64,000 nt of DNA from Sorghum bicolor. Its lineage: Eukaryota > Streptophyta > Magnoliopsida > Poales > Poaceae. The DNA lies in the NCBI RefSeq assembly GCF_000003195.3, contig NW_018396397.1, forward strand, positions 300,105-364,104, in the 5' to 3' direction. This document shows, in pieces, positions 31,570 to 43,297 of this stretch (position 1 is the stretch's first letter; every line of letters starts with the position of its first letter). The notes beneath the pieces were generated by a model. That model searched no databases. It saw nothing but the letters and a program-made list of their open reading frames with translations, and was not told the DNA's origin. A program made the translations under genes and the position numbers.

Positions 31570-34500
31570 TCAGTCTGCGGCACGATCCTCACCGCCCTCG
31601 CCTCCGCCCGAGGTAGCCTCAGAAGGGAGCACCTCAGGCTCGAAGAGCTTGGCCAACCTTTCCCCAGGAGCCTCCGCGTCGTCGATCAAGGCATGGAGCC
31701 TCTCCTCGTTCTCCGCGTCGGTCTTGGAGATGTCGGTGACGAAGCCGTGGGACACCACCTCCATGTCGTAGGAGAAGCCCGAGCAGACAACCGCCATCGC
31801 CCGCTTCACCCCGATGTGGAGGGCGTCCCGCACCCGATCTCGCAGCGTCGCGCCTATGTAGCACAACTGGTCGATCAGGGCGTCGCCTCGGGCGTCCTCC
31901 CTCAACTCATCCATAGGCTCGACCTCCCAAGAGGTCGAGAGATTGCTTATCGCCGTCCGCACTCGACGGTTCAAAGCAACCTCAGCCTCAAGCTGAGCCT
32001 TGGCGTTGCGAGCCTCGGCTTGGGCGGCCAGGAGTTCGTCCTTGAGCCCTGTAAAGGCCAATACAAAGAAGCTTTAGGAAAAACTCAAGCACACCTCGAA
32101 AAGGAAATTCGACAAAGGGAACATACCTTTGATGCTCTCCTCTAGGGCCATGTTCTCGCCGACCAATCTGGTGTTGGCACGCTCGATCTCTCTGTTGGAG
32201 CGCGCCAGCTCAGTATTGGCGACGCGGAGATCTTCGATCACCCTGCCAGCCTGAGCAACGGCTCCACTCTTCTCCAGCAATTCTCCCTTCAGACGCTCGA
32301 CGTCGCTCCATCTCGAGGTCTTCGAGGGCCTTCTTCTTTGTGTCCTCGGCGGCACCCCTGGCGACCTCATTGTCCACATACGCCACTTTCATCTTCTGGA
32401 AGGTATCGCGGAGGGAGTCCAGGTCGGTTTGGAGAAGGCCCTTCTCCTTGTCGAGGTCCGCAATAACGCTCTTGTAGGACAAGGCCTCCTCCCGGGCTCT
32501 GGACGCGGCCTCCTCGACCGTAAGAGCCCGCTCCCGTAGCTGCATCGCCTCCTCCTCCGCCTTCTTCGAGACCTCCCGGGCCTCGGCCAAAGCAGCCTCC
32601 CTCGCCTTCTTCTCCTCCTCGAGTGCTATGAGATCTTTGTAAGCTTTAAGCAGCTTTTCCTGCGACTCGAGGAGTTGATCCTTGAGGAGGGGAAGCTGCT
32701 CCCATCCGCCCCTCGTGGCATGTATGAAGCTGGACTTGATGCGAGAGGTCTCTTTCATATCCTGCGAATCAGGGGTCAGAGGGATTAGAATACAGAAACC
32801 AGAAAGCACCACAAAGATTGGAGCTCGAGAAACACTTACAAAATAAGCTGGCCCGAGCCCGTTGTTGATGACGTCCGATAGGAGCCCCACCACGTGTTTC
32901 ATCCAAAGGCGGAGCTCCTCGACATGCTCCCACTTCTCGACCTCCTTCTTGTCGTCGAGGAAGATATTGGGCTCGGACGGGTCGCTGGAAGCTCGGATAC
33001 GAATCCGATCGGGACACCAGTTCTCCATCTCCCGATCAGCCCGCACCTTGACGCCGCGGATAAAGTTCTCGACGGTCTCGAGGGAACCCCCGTGGCGCAA
33101 GAACAGGTCGGCGAGGCAAGGGAACCGCCCGTCGTCGTCCACCGTCTTCCACGTACCGTCCTTGCTCCCAGACGACCCAATCTCGTCCTCTTCAGAGGGA
33201 AGGCGGTCCTCCCATGCTCGACGCTCCCGGAGGAACCCTGGGGCGATCCCGTCCATGCCGTATATCGTCCTCTTGATCTTGGACTCGGGATCGGTGGGGG
33301 TGCGCATCATGCAGGCGAGCGCCACCACTCCGTCCGCTCGCCCCGACTCTGCCCGGATCGCGGCAGGCGCCCCCGGGAGGAGCCACGCTGGGGTGGGAGG
33401 TCCGTACACCGGCAAATTTTCCTCTTGATCGCCGGGCTCTTGCGACGCCAGTGGCGCCGGTTCGGCCAAACCTTGAGGCGGGGGCTCGAGTGGCTCGTCC
33501 TCTTGGCCCCCCAGCTGCTGTTGCTGCCCCAGTTGCTGCTGCCGCTCCTCCTGCTGATGCTGCAGCTGCTCCTCCGGCTGGGGTCGCTGCTGCTGCAGCT
33601 CCAGTGACGGCTGCGTCGCCTCGCGCTCCCGCTCCTCCTCCTCCACCATCTTCCTTTGCGCCTCGAGAGCTCGAAGGCCTGCAGGCCAGGGAGTCCGTCC
33701 CGCGACGTTGGGGGTCGATGCTTCTTCCTCCATAGGTCGAGCGCCCCCAGACGCTTCGTTGCCATCAGACGTATCGCTGATGGTGATGGGTTCCCCCTCC
33801 ACCCCCAATCGAGAGGGCTCGGGGGCTCCCTCTGACGCTCGCGTCTGGGGGGCCGCATCATGAGTCGGTGGCGGCGGAGTAGGCGCGGGACGAGATGAAG
33901 CCCTCTCGACGCCGGCTGGAGGTTGGGTGCTGGATGAGCCTACAAAACAAAGGGTAAGGGTCAGACGTTATGATAACCAACGCAAGAATATCGTGACGCC
34001 CGAGAATTAACTACAAACCTGGTTCCGTGGAGGCGGCACCCATTCTGAGCCTCTTGGCCATAGACGGTTGGGCCTGCTCAAGGGTCCGCTTCAGCCTGAG
34101 AAAAGGTCGGCATATGAGGAAAGGTGGAAGAATGGGAAGACAAAAACCGCAACATCAAAAAAGGCTTACCCCACGGGGAGAACGGCTCGCCTTCCGCCAC
34201 CCCGACCAGCGGGCCTCGAGCCACCCCTCGTCGGGGCTCCGGGCCCCTCGAGGGCACGAACCGGCTTAGGTACGTCGGTCCCCGCCTGGCGGACGCCGGG
34301 ACCCGCGCTCTTACGGCCGGCGTCTCCTCTCTCAGAGGCCGCGGTGCGACCACGGGTTAGCGGCCCCGACGCCTGGGACCCAGCCGGATCGCTCTCCCTG
34401 GGCACCGGGGGAGGGCGCGGTGCGTCTTGTCCCGCCTTGGGCGCGGGAGGGGTGTCGGCCCGGGGACGACGAGATCCGCTCGGACCCTCCTCTGGCGCCT

Positions 34501-35833
34501 CTGCCCGGGGGGCGTCGGCGTCGCCTCGAGGCGGGCCCTCGAGAATCCGATCGAGGCGCGACGCCATCCCCTCGGAGTCGTCGCTGTCCTCGTCGTCATC
34601 ATCGTCATCATTGGGGGATTCTTCCTCAGGCTCCCCCCTCTGCCTGGATTTGGCTCGACGCGCCTCTAATGCTTGGCGGTCGAGGTTCTTCTTCTTCTCC
34701 CCCTTCTTTGCGGAGTCCTTGGCAGACTTCAGCTTTTCGGCGGATTGGCGCCGTTTGTCGCGATCGACCTCGTCCTCCTTTACCGGAGGCCTCGAGGACC
34801 GGACATCAATCCGACCCTGCCAAAACTAAGGTAGACTTAGAAAAAAGAGAGGGGAGAAAGGAAACCCAGAATCGGGGATGCGCGTAAGAAGAAAGCGTAC
34901 CAGATCGATCGAGCCTGCGTCAGGTCTCATGGGGAAGCCGTTGACATGCTCCGGCTGAAAATCACCGGCAATTGCGGCCCTGACTCGGGCCGCGACTTCG
35001 TCGTCCGCCGGAGGCTCGTTGGACATCCGACATGCCTCGAGGTCCCGAGATGAGACGCCAGGGCCCATCTCGTCCATCCTCAACGGTCGTGACATCAGAG
35101 GGAGAACTCTCCGATGATGGACGGCCGAGAGGACGAGGGTGGCGGTCAAACCTTCCTGGCGAAGCTTCTTCAGGGCGTCGAGGAGAGGGTCGAGCCGAGA
35201 CTGATGAGCTTGGATGACGTGGTACGCCCAGTCCGCTGGACGCTCCAAGATCAGACGGTCCGAGTAGGAAGGCAGGAGGTTGTCGTCGTTCCGCAGGTAG
35301 AACCATTGGGAGTCCCAGCCGGCGTGGTTGGTCGACAACCCTACCGGGATGTACTCCCGCGGCCGGTCCGTCTTCCCCGTCTTCTGCACCAGATTGAGGC
35401 AACCCGCCTGCACGGGCTTCCTTACGCCCGTGGTTCCGGTGGAGGCGTGAAACAGCTCGCCCCTGTAGAGGTGGAGCCACAGCTCCCAGTGCGGCATCAT
35501 CCCCAGGAAGCCCTCACACACGGCGGCGAAGACCGCCGCTACGGTGATGGCGTTCGGAGAGAAGTGCTGGAGCTCCAGCCCATAATGGAAGCAGAGGGCC
35601 CGCATGAAGCGGCTTGGGGGCGCGCCCAGACCGTGGCGGTGAAACTTGGCGAACGACACCACGTAGCCCTCGGGCGGCTGAGGCGCCCTGTGACTCGCCG
35701 GCGGCGCGATCCACTCTGGCGACGACAGCGAGGTGCGGCGGCGCAGCAGTCCCTCCTTCTCGAGCTCTAACAGCCGGCGCTCCGTCATCGACGACGGGCG
35801 CCAGTCGTCGGCGGCGACGAGTCTTACAGGCAT
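31570..35833 (-). pseudogene. Opposite-strand six-exon gene of Tat-A, frameshifted in exon 5
   Basis: The gene starts with the ATG at 35833 (MPVRLVAADDWRPSS) on the strand opposite gag-pol. Predicted exons are 35833-34901, 34816-34170, 34095-34019, 33939-32840, 32761-32127 and 32048-31570, each bounded by GT...AG and in phase. Exon 1 (311 codons) resembles the family Pfam calls 'putative gypsy type transposon' (Transposase_28); that name is recall. Later exons are charged, Gln-rich, then a long coiled coil. Exon 5 has 16 nt (32301-32316) absent from Tat-B, which shifts the frame and ends translation early. Tat-B keeps the open version. The function is unknown. Related Tat elements carry extra opposite-strand ORFs at this position. 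Confidence 0.75.
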
Positions 35834-35965
35834 CTCGGCTAAAGGGACGGCGGGTTCGCTACAGCTCGAGGGGGCGTGTGCGCGTGAGATGGCGAGAAAG
35901 CAAAGGCAGCGAAGGAATAAGAGCGAGAAGACGGAAGGGAGAGGAACGGCGGTGACGCGACGACG

Positions 35966-35973
35966 TATTTATA
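35966..35973 (-). promoter_or_regulatory. TATA box of the opposite-strand gene in Tat-A
   Basis: TATAAATA on the minus strand, about 135 bp upstream of the gene's ATG, in the context GCCTATAAATACGTCG. It is identical in Tat-B (43947-43954). It suggests an internal promoter separate from the LTR. Confidence 0.65.
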
Positions 35974-36622
35974 GGCAGCTGTCCGCCAACGGACAGATCC
36001 GAGAAGCAAGGTAACTCTCCCCATAAATGCACCGCCTGACAGTCCTCTCTCTCTCCTCACAGGCCGGACTCTCCGAATTCCTCGCCGATACGGTGTCGTA
36101 ACGTCATCCGCCTAAAAAGGCGCGCCCAACGGGCAGAAAGGCGAACCGCCACGGCCGTTTCCTTCCCTCGTAAGCCAAGGGACGTAACCACAAAAGTCTC
36201 GAGAGGTCGATGGATGGCCCGCCAAAAAGGTTCGACAGCCGATCTCGAGCGCCAGAGTCAGGGATCCCCAGCGAGCGGTCGAAGATCGAGGCCCGCCTCG
36301 AGGACTCGCTGGCGATGTTCAAGGTAGGGTCGAGACAGTCGAGAGGAATCCCCCCGACGGGAGGCATCGAGCCGCCGGTCTCTATCGAATGAGACTGGTA
36401 TCCCCGACCATGTCGACCCTGCTTTATGAGGACGCCTCAGGGCTACAGCTGACCCCCTCGAAAGGGGCACAGGTTCTCACTTGGACTACCCGCTAGGAAC
36501 TCAATTTGGGATGGAAGACGCTCGCTCTATCGAGAGTACGTCGAAACCCCCGGGCAAAAACGAGCCAGTCAGAATCTTCCACCACTGGTGTCGAAAGCGT
36601 TTCTGCGAATTAGACAACATAA
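35974..36622. other. Upstream region of the opposite-strand gene, before the Tat-A stem-loop
   Basis: About 650 bp without a convincing gene. It should hold upstream promoter sequence of the opposite-strand gene and the approach to the PPT. It is well conserved with Tat-B (43298-43946). Confidence 0.6.
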
Positions 36623-36665
36623 CCCTCGAAGGAGTCAAAAACTCCTCCGAGGGCTCGGGGGCTAC
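36623..36665 (+). other. Stem-loop and polypurine tract of Tat-A
   Basis: CCCTCGAAGGAGT (36623-36635) pairs with ACTCCTCCGAGGG (36641-36653) around a CAAAA loop, 13 bp with one mismatch. The purine-rich GGGCTCGGGGGCTAC follows up to the 3' LTR. The same structure is in Tat-B (43255-43297). Confidence 0.65.
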
Positions 36666-37710
36666 TGTCGAGGGTATCGGTATGGGGTACCCTCAGCGAT
36701 GCGCATTATGAGGTTGCCCGTACGAAGGTCGAGACCCTCAATTCGACGCTCTAATCTTACGTATGCGCCGCCATCGACGGTCGCAGCCTCGAAGACGGAA
36801 ATAGCGTCGAGCGAATCGGTCAGGGCTCGAGCGACGACTGCCGTCGAAAACGGAAGCGGGCTCGAGCGAACCGAGAGGCGTCGGGCGCAAGGACACTGTC
36901 CGCTGCCTGACGCGCGCACGCGGGCCGGAGCATTAAATGCACCTGACGCTTCCCCACCTAACACACGGGTCACGGAAGGCGTGATAGGGAACAAGCTTCC
37001 GTCCCATCGTTCTTTTTGCAGCCTTCCCACCGAACGACCCAGGGCGTGTCAGGACGCAGGAAACAAGGATGGAACGTCTAATCGGGACCCCCTCGAGACA
37101 CCCAAGGTCAGCGCTCCAGATATCAGCATATTACGCGGCGTCCGACCCTCGACCGAACAGGGTCCCTTCCCGGGGACAAGTTGGGCGTCGACTGACAACA
37201 CCACAGCTACCCCGCCGGATCCGCCACCATACCGTACAAGCGTGCGACCTCAGAACCAGCACAAGGCGGCTGGCAGGGCAGAACGCAGGAGCACGCGTAA
37301 TCATCACCGGGCTATCAAGATGGGACGGCTCGAGGCCATGCCGTACGGAAGCCTCGAGTAGGTCAGCGCTCCATGCGGCTATCGATCCCTACTCTAACAT
37401 CTACGCATGTACCCTGTGTCTCTCCTTGGAGCTATAAAAGGAGAGACTCAGGAATAGAAGAAGGGGACATCACAACACAAGACAACGCTCATACGTAGTA
37501 AAGCTCCACACTTCATACCACGCTTGTATTCGCCCCTGTACAAGCACTTAGGTGCAAGATAATACAAACTGTCTCCCCCCGCTGGACGTAGGGCCTTCTC
37601 TTGCCCGAACCAGGATAAATCTCTGTGTCTTCTTGCATCACCATCCGGAAAAGGGAGCACGCATACAAATTTACTCGTTGGTGTGACCCCCCGGGGGAAA
37701 AACACCGACA
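36666..37710 (+). repeat. Tat-A 3' LTR
   Basis: 1045 bp, TGTCGAGGG to ACACCGACA, followed by the target duplication ACTGT. A TATAAAAG box is at 37433-37440. Confidence 0.93.
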
Positions 37711-37715
37711 ACTGT

Positions 37716-38300
37716 GCTGGTCCTAGGCTAGACCGTGCTAGAGACGCGAGCCTGGACACAAAGGAAAACCACAGGACACCCCCGAAAACAAGGTGGAAGA
37801 AACCTAAAATCAATATGAAAAACAGCCCCTTTTTTTTCTTTTGAATCTTTTCTCTTTTCTTTTTTTTTCTTTTTTTTTGGGCAACCTCAAAAACTGATTA
37901 TATGAACAAAGGAATACAAAAGAGCAATTCGCTACACTCTCTCTCTCTCTCTCTCTCTCTCTAGAGTAAGGCCGAACAAGTATGGAGTTATCTTTCTTTT
38001 TGGATCACAGTTCAATTCGGACTTCACAACAGATTCGACAGAGAGAAGATATGGTAATATTCGGCTGTGTATAGATGGTGACAAGAACTCGAAACTCTAA
38101 AGGACTAGACACTAAGACCAGCAACTCGACACAAACCGAAGCAACGCAAATTCAACAAGCCCTAACTAAAACGGTACTAGCCAAGGCACAAAGGTTTAAT
38201 AGGATTATGGAAAAACTAATTTACTATATTTTTTTAGCTTTTCTGGACTATAGGAAATTAATTAAAAACAGCAAAGGATTAGAAGTCTCTCACCGAAGAA
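37716..38300 (-). other. CRM-1 leader, 5' part (beyond Tat-A)
   Basis: Untranslated leader homologous (inverted) to CRM-2 about 16298-16950. It contains a long T/C tract (about 37826-37878) and a (CT)13 microsatellite at 37937-37962. I see no gene. Confidence 0.85.
37937..37962 (+). repeat. (CT)13 microsatellite in CRM-1 leader
   Basis: Twenty-six bases of uninterrupted CT. CRM-2 lacks a run of this length at the matching place, so it expanded in CRM-1 or its source. Confidence 0.9.
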
Positions 38301-38318
38301 CCTTGCTCTGATACCAAC
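38301..38318 (-). other. CRM-1 primer binding site (initiator-Met tRNA type)
   Basis: The minus strand reads GTTGGTATCAGAGCAAGG directly after the 5' LTR, containing the canonical TGGTATCAGAGC. Confidence 0.88.
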
Positions 38319-39478
38319 TGATGCGAACCCGCTAGGGTTTTTGGCCTGATCTTTTGATGAGAGACGGGGATAACTCGATTGGTGGATGGAGATGACGTTC
38401 ACGGCCTGACTACAGCCCTCAAGACCGCGCCTTAGCAACCGATACACCACGTCCAACAGCCGTCACGATCTTGTGGAGCGCGACAACCAGCCCCTAGGGC
38501 TCCCGTCCTGCAAGCAATCGAAGAACTAGCAAGAACGAGGAAACAAGCACTGAATTTGCAAGATGAATTGAAGGTTTCAAACTGAATCTGAATCAACAAT
38601 GAGGTTCCGAAGACAAGGATACGGGCGGCTGATCCTGCACGCGCGCCTACAAGCAAGTAGCGAAGGCTAAACTTGATCTAAACAAAACCCAGTTGTTCAT
38701 GGCAGCTCTAGATGTAAATAAATAGAGGGGAGGATGACCAAAGGGGTGCTAGAGTCGTCCTCCAACCCTAGGACGCGTCCCTAATGGACTCAACTTGATA
38801 CATGGGCCATTGGTCCAAAATAGGGTGACGCAGCACCAAAACAGAAAAAGGTGTCGGCACGAAAACAAGGACTGCGCCCGACTCATAAGCTGCATAGATA
38901 TGTGGTTGGACCCATTGGAAAGTAGACTTCATGAGATTTCCAACAAGTATAGGAACGTCCCAGTTGGAGTCCATATGATGCCGTGGTGATCCATACAAGT
39001 TAGAGTTATTTTCTAGTCCGAATCCAACTCCCAAAACGTGTTGGGTTTGGACTCTTTGTTTCCTTGCTTTAGAAGCGACGTGGTAACTTGATAGAGGATG
39101 TTGTGGAGGCTTGGACCTGATCTCCAATCACCTTTGTTAAGTTATCACTCTTTCCATATGCAATCAGCCCTTGAAGTTGGTGTTGCCTCAAATTCTGAAT
39201 GCAGTTGAACCTTCCCTTGCTGATCTTGTCCATTATTCCTGAGCAACACGAAAGTGCACGTGTCTCCATTGTCTAAATATGATTGACAAGAGTTTAAAAC
39301 TGAACTTACTTGAAGGTTGAGTTGACGGGCACGAGCACGAGTAAGAGGACCAGCTATAGGTTGTGTCGGAGAGGATGTAGGACCAGCTATAGGTTGTGTC
39401 GGAGATGTAGGACCAGCTATAGGTTGTGTCGGAGAGGATGTAGGAGAGGATGTATCGCTGGTGTTGATGTCCTCATCA
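38319..39478 (-). repeat. CRM-1 5' LTR, full length
   Basis: 1160 bp, TGATGCGAACC to CCTCATCA on the plus strand, followed by the target duplication CAAAC and satellite. It contains the minisatellite (about 39349-39455) and both copies of CAGCCCT that bracket the deletion in the other LTR. Confidence 0.92.
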
Positions 39479-42267
39479 CAAACCATGCACCTACCTTGCA
39501 TAAGGATTAGCACTATCTCCAAACTGACCAAACCAAGCTTCCACTTGAGCCTCTTCACCCAGGATTACCAAATAGTGCATCCAAAATGGTTCTTAGACTA
39601 TGGTGCATTAGGCGCAAACTGTGCACCTATGTTGCACTAAAACTTACAATGTCTACAAATGGACCGAAACAAGATTCCATATGACACACGTCATCTAGGA
39701 GTTCCATTGGGTGCGTCCAAATTGATTTCTAAGCATATGGTATGTTCCTCGCAAATCATGCACCTATCTTGCACCATGATTAGCACTATCTCCAAACAGA
39801 TCAAACCGAGCTTCCACTTGAGCCTCTTCAACACTGTTTCTAAACAGACCAAAGCGAGATTCCATATGACACACGTCATCAAGGAGTTCCATCGGGTGCA
39901 TCCAAATTGATTTCCAAGCATATGGTATGTTCCATGCATACCGTGCACCTATCTTGCATCAAGATTAGCACTATCTCCAAACAGACCGGACCGAGCTTCC
40001 ACTTGAGCCTCTTCATCTAGGAGTACAAACAGGTGCGTCAAAAATAGTTTCTTAGACTATGGTGCATTAGGCATAAACTATGCACCTATGTTGCAACGAA
40101 ACTAACATTATCTCCAAACAGACCGAAGCAAGATTCCATATGACACACATCATCTAGGAGTTCCATTGGGTGCGTCCAAATTAATTTCGTAACATATGGT
40201 ACGTTCCATGCAAACTGTGCAACTATCTTGCATCAAGATTATCACTATATCTGAACAGACCAAATCGAGCCTCCACTTGAGCCTCTTCAACTATGAGTAC
40301 CATCAGGTGCGTATAAAATGGTTTCATAGCCTATGGTGCATTAGGCGTAAACCGTGCACATATCTTCTACCAAAACTAATACTGTCTAGAAATGAACTGA
40401 AACAAGATTCCATATGACACACATCATCAAGGAGTTATATCAGGTGCGTCCTAATTGATTTCTGAGCATATCATATGTTCCATGCAAACCGTGCATCTAT
40501 CTTGCATCAAGATTAGCACTATCTCTAAACAGATGAAACGGAGCTTTCACTAGAGCCCCTTGACCTAGGAGTACCATCGGGTGCGTCCAAAATGGTTTCT
40601 TATCCTATGGTGCATTAGGTGCAAACCGTGCACCTAACGTGCACCGAAACTAACGCTATTTCTAAACGGACGGAAGTGAGATTCCATATGACACATGTCA
40701 TCTAGGAGTTCCATCTGGTGTCCAAATTGATTTCTGAGCATATGGTATGTTCCATGCAAATCGTGCACCTATCTTGCATCAAGATTAGGACATCTCTAAA
40801 GAGACCAAACCGAGCCTCCACTTGAGCCTCTTCACATAGGAGTACCAACAGGTGCTTCCAAAATGGTTTCTTAGACTTTGGTGCATTAGGCGCAAACCGT
40901 GCACATATCTTGCACCAAAACTATTACTGTCTCTAAGCACACCAAAGCGAGATTCCATATGACACACGTCTTCAAGGAGTTCTATCGGGTGTGTCCAAAT
41001 TAATTTTTAAGCATATGGTATGTTCCATGCAGACCGTGCATCTATCTTGCATCAAGATTAGCACTCTCTCCAAATAGACCAAACCGAGCTTTCACTTGAG
41101 CCTTTTACCTACGAGTACCATCGGGTGCGTCCAAAATGGTTTCTTAGCCTATGCTGCATTATGTACAAACCTTGCACCTATCCTGCACCGAAACTAACAC
41201 TGTCTCCAAATAGACCGAAGCGAGATTTCGTATGACACACGTCATCTAGGAGTTCCATCATGTGCGTCCAGATTGATTTCCAAGCGTTTGGTGTGTTCCA
41301 TGCAAACCGTGCACCCATCATGGATCAAGATTAGCACTATCTCCAAACAGACCGAACCGAGCTTCCACTTGAGCCTCTTTATCTAGGAGTACAAACAGGT
41401 GTGTCAAAATGGTTTCTTAGACTATGGTGCATTAGGCACAAACTATGCACCTATCTTGCACCGAAACTAACATTGTCTCCAAATAGACCGAAGCGAGATT
41501 CCATATGACTAGGGATGAAAACGGATCGGATACAGACGGATATCACTGATATCATATTTGTTTTCATATTTTTGGTCGGATTCGGATTCGAATACGGATA
41601 ATATCAACCATGTCGGATAAGATATGATTGGATGTCCACATCACAAATATACGATTTAAGTATTCGGATACGGTATTGGATGTTGAATATTCGGACTCGA
41701 ATACGGACAGATCAAGCCTCCCCTCTAAACGAATTCGGTCTCGAATACGGTCGGAAAATATCCGTACCGTTTTCATCCCTACATATGACACATGTCATCT
41801 AGGAGTACCATTGGGTGTGTCCAAATTGATTTCTTAACATATGGTACGTTCCATACAAACTGTGCAACTATCTTGCATCGAGATTAGCACTATATCCGAA
41901 CAGACCAAATCAAGCCTCCACTTGAGCCTCTTCAACTACGAGTATCATCGGGTGTATCTAAAATGGTTTCTTAGCCTATGGTGCATTAGGCGTAAACCGT
42001 GCACATATCTTCTACCAAAACTAACACTATCAATAAACGAACCGAAGCAAGATTTCATATGACACACATCATCAAGGAGTTATATCAGATGCGTCCTAAT
42101 TGATTTCTGAGCATATCGTATGTTCCATGCAAAACCGTGCATCTATCTTGCATCAAGATTAGCACTATCTCCAAACAGACCAAACCAAGCTTTCACTTGA
42201 GCCCCTTGACCTAGGAGTACCATCGGGTGCGTCTAAAATGGTTTCTTATCCTATGGTGCATTAGGTG
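39479..42267 (+). repeat. Satellite block between CRM-1 and Tat-B
   Basis: About 2.5 kb of the same AB satellite in the same orientation, interrupted by a MITE at 41510-41781. Its left edge continues the monomer cut by CRM-1. Its right edge continues across Tat-B at 56319. There is no gene. Confidence 0.92.
41510..41781. mobile_element. hAT-type MITE, 272 bp, in satellite
   Basis: It starts TAGGGATGAAAACGG and ends CCGTTTTCATCCCTA, perfect 15-bp terminal inverted repeats. It is flanked by an 8-bp duplication CATATGAC (41502-41509 and 41782-41789). The satellite reads through when the element and one copy of the duplication are removed. An 8-bp duplication plus short inverted ends fits a non-autonomous hAT element. 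The inside is rich in CGGATA and TTCGAATACGG motifs, with no coding capacity. Confidence 0.88.
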
Positions 42268-43254
42268 TGTCGGTGTTTTTCCCCCGGGGGGTCACACCAA
42301 CGAGTAAATTTGTATGCGTGCTCCCTTTTCCGGATGGTGATGCAAGAAGACACAGAGATTTATCCTGGTTCGGGCAAGAGAAGGCCCTACGTCCAGCGGG
42401 GGGAGAGAGTTTGTATTATCTTGCACCTAAGTGCTTGTACAGGGGTGAATACAAGCGTGGTATGAAGTGTGTAGCTCTACTACGTGTGTGTGTGTTCTTG
42501 TGTTCTATTCCTGAGTCTCTCCTTTTATAGCTCCAAGGAGAGACACAGGGTACATGCGTAGATGTTAGAGTAGGGATCGATAGCCGCATGGAGCGCTGAC
42601 CTACTCGAGGCTTCTGTACGGCATGGCCTCGAGCCGTCACATCTTGATAGCCCGGTGATGATTACGCGTGCTCCTGCGTTCTGCCCTGCCAGCCGCCTTG
42701 TGCTGGTTCTGAGGTCGCATGCTTGTACGGTACGCCCAACTTGTCCCTGGGAAGGGACCCTGTTCGGTCGAGGGTCGGACGCCGCGTAATGTGCTTATAT
42801 CTGGAGCGCTGACCTTGGGTGTCTCGAGGGGGTCCCGATTAGACGTTCCATCCTTGTTTCCTGCGTCCTGACACGCCCTGGGTCGTTCGGTGGGAAGGCT
42901 GCAAAAAGAACGATGGGACGGAAGCTTGTTCCCTATCACACCTTCCGTGACCCGTGTGTTAGGTGGGGAAGCGTCAGGTGCATTTAATGTTCCGGCCCGC
43001 GTGCGCGCGTCAGGCGGCGGACAGTGTCCTTGCGCCCGGCGCCTCTCGGTTCGCTCGAGCCCGCTTCCGTTTTCGACGGCAGTCGTCGCTCGAGCCCTGA
43101 CCGATTCGCTCGACGCTATTTCCGTCTTCGAGGCCGCGACCGTCGATGGCGGCGCATACGTAAGATTAGAGCGTCGAATTGAGGGTCCCGACCTTCGTAC
43201 GGGCAATCTCATAATGCGCATCGCTGAGGGTACCCCTTACCGATACCCTCGACA
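42268..43254 (-). repeat. Tat-B 3' LTR (left)
   Basis: 987 bp, TGTCGGTGTTTTTCCCC to ACCCTCGACA on the plus strand. It is followed by the complement of the PPT (GTAGCCCCCGAGCCC), which fixes it as the 3' LTR of a minus-strand element. It is 58 bp shorter than the Tat-A LTRs. About 42 bp of that is one block missing after the equivalent of TTGGGCGT. TATA complement at 42522-42529. Confidence 0.93.
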
Positions 43255-43297
43255 GTAGCCCCCGAGCCCTCGGAGGAGTTTTTGACTCCTTCGAGGG
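43255..43297 (-). other. Polypurine tract and stem-loop of Tat-B
   Basis: Complement of the Tat-A structure: CCCTCGGAGGAGT (43267-43279), loop TTTTG, ACTCCTTCGAGGG (43285-43297), next to the PPT at 43255-43270. Confidence 0.65.

Larger units (their letters stand above)
23531..37710 (+). mobile_element. Tat-A: full-length Tat-lineage Ty3/gypsy retrotransposon
   Basis: 14180 bp, TGTCGAGGG to ACACCGACA, flanked by the target duplication ACTGT (23526-23530 and 37711-37715) inside the CRM-1 leader. Removing it restores the sequence seen in CRM-2 near 16950. Order: 5' LTR, PBS, gag-protease, TAG, RT-RNase H-RNase H-integrase, poly(A) signals, opposite-strand gene, stem-loop, PPT, 3' LTR. Two RNase H domains plus an extra gene on the opposite strand before the 3' LTR are hallmarks of the Tat lineage (relatives of RIRE2, Grande and Retand). 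The LTRs differ at about 10 of 1045 sites. Gag-pro and pol are both open. Confidence 0.93.
12340..39478 (-). mobile_element. CRM-1: CRM-type Ty3/gypsy chromovirus, nested and broken
   Basis: The element starts TGATGCGAACCC at 12340 and ends CCTCATCA at 39478 on the plus strand. It is flanked by the 5-bp target duplication CAAAC (12335-12339 and 39479-39483), and the satellite rejoins cleanly across it. Reading on the minus strand the order is 5' LTR (38319-39478), PBS, 5' UTR, [Tat-A insertion], gag-protease, assembly gap, [CRM-2 insertion], RT, RNase H-integrase, PPT, 3' LTR (12340-12747). CRM assignment rests on the integrase and C-terminal sequence, a pol C-terminus that continues into the LTR, and residence in a centromere-type satellite. 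Coding regions carry nonsense changes, a frameshift and deletions, so the copy is not autonomous. Confidence 0.9.

Noticed and set aside
32894..33607. Long plus-strand ORFs over exon 4 of the opposite-strand gene (and 46318-47031, minus)
   Set aside because: They are shadows of the GC-rich minus-strand exon. The minus frame carries the conserved, spliced protein.
41510..41781. The MITE as a diverged satellite monomer (same 272-bp length)
   Set aside because: It shares no satellite sequence and has its own inverted ends and an 8-bp target duplication. The equal length is a coincidence.
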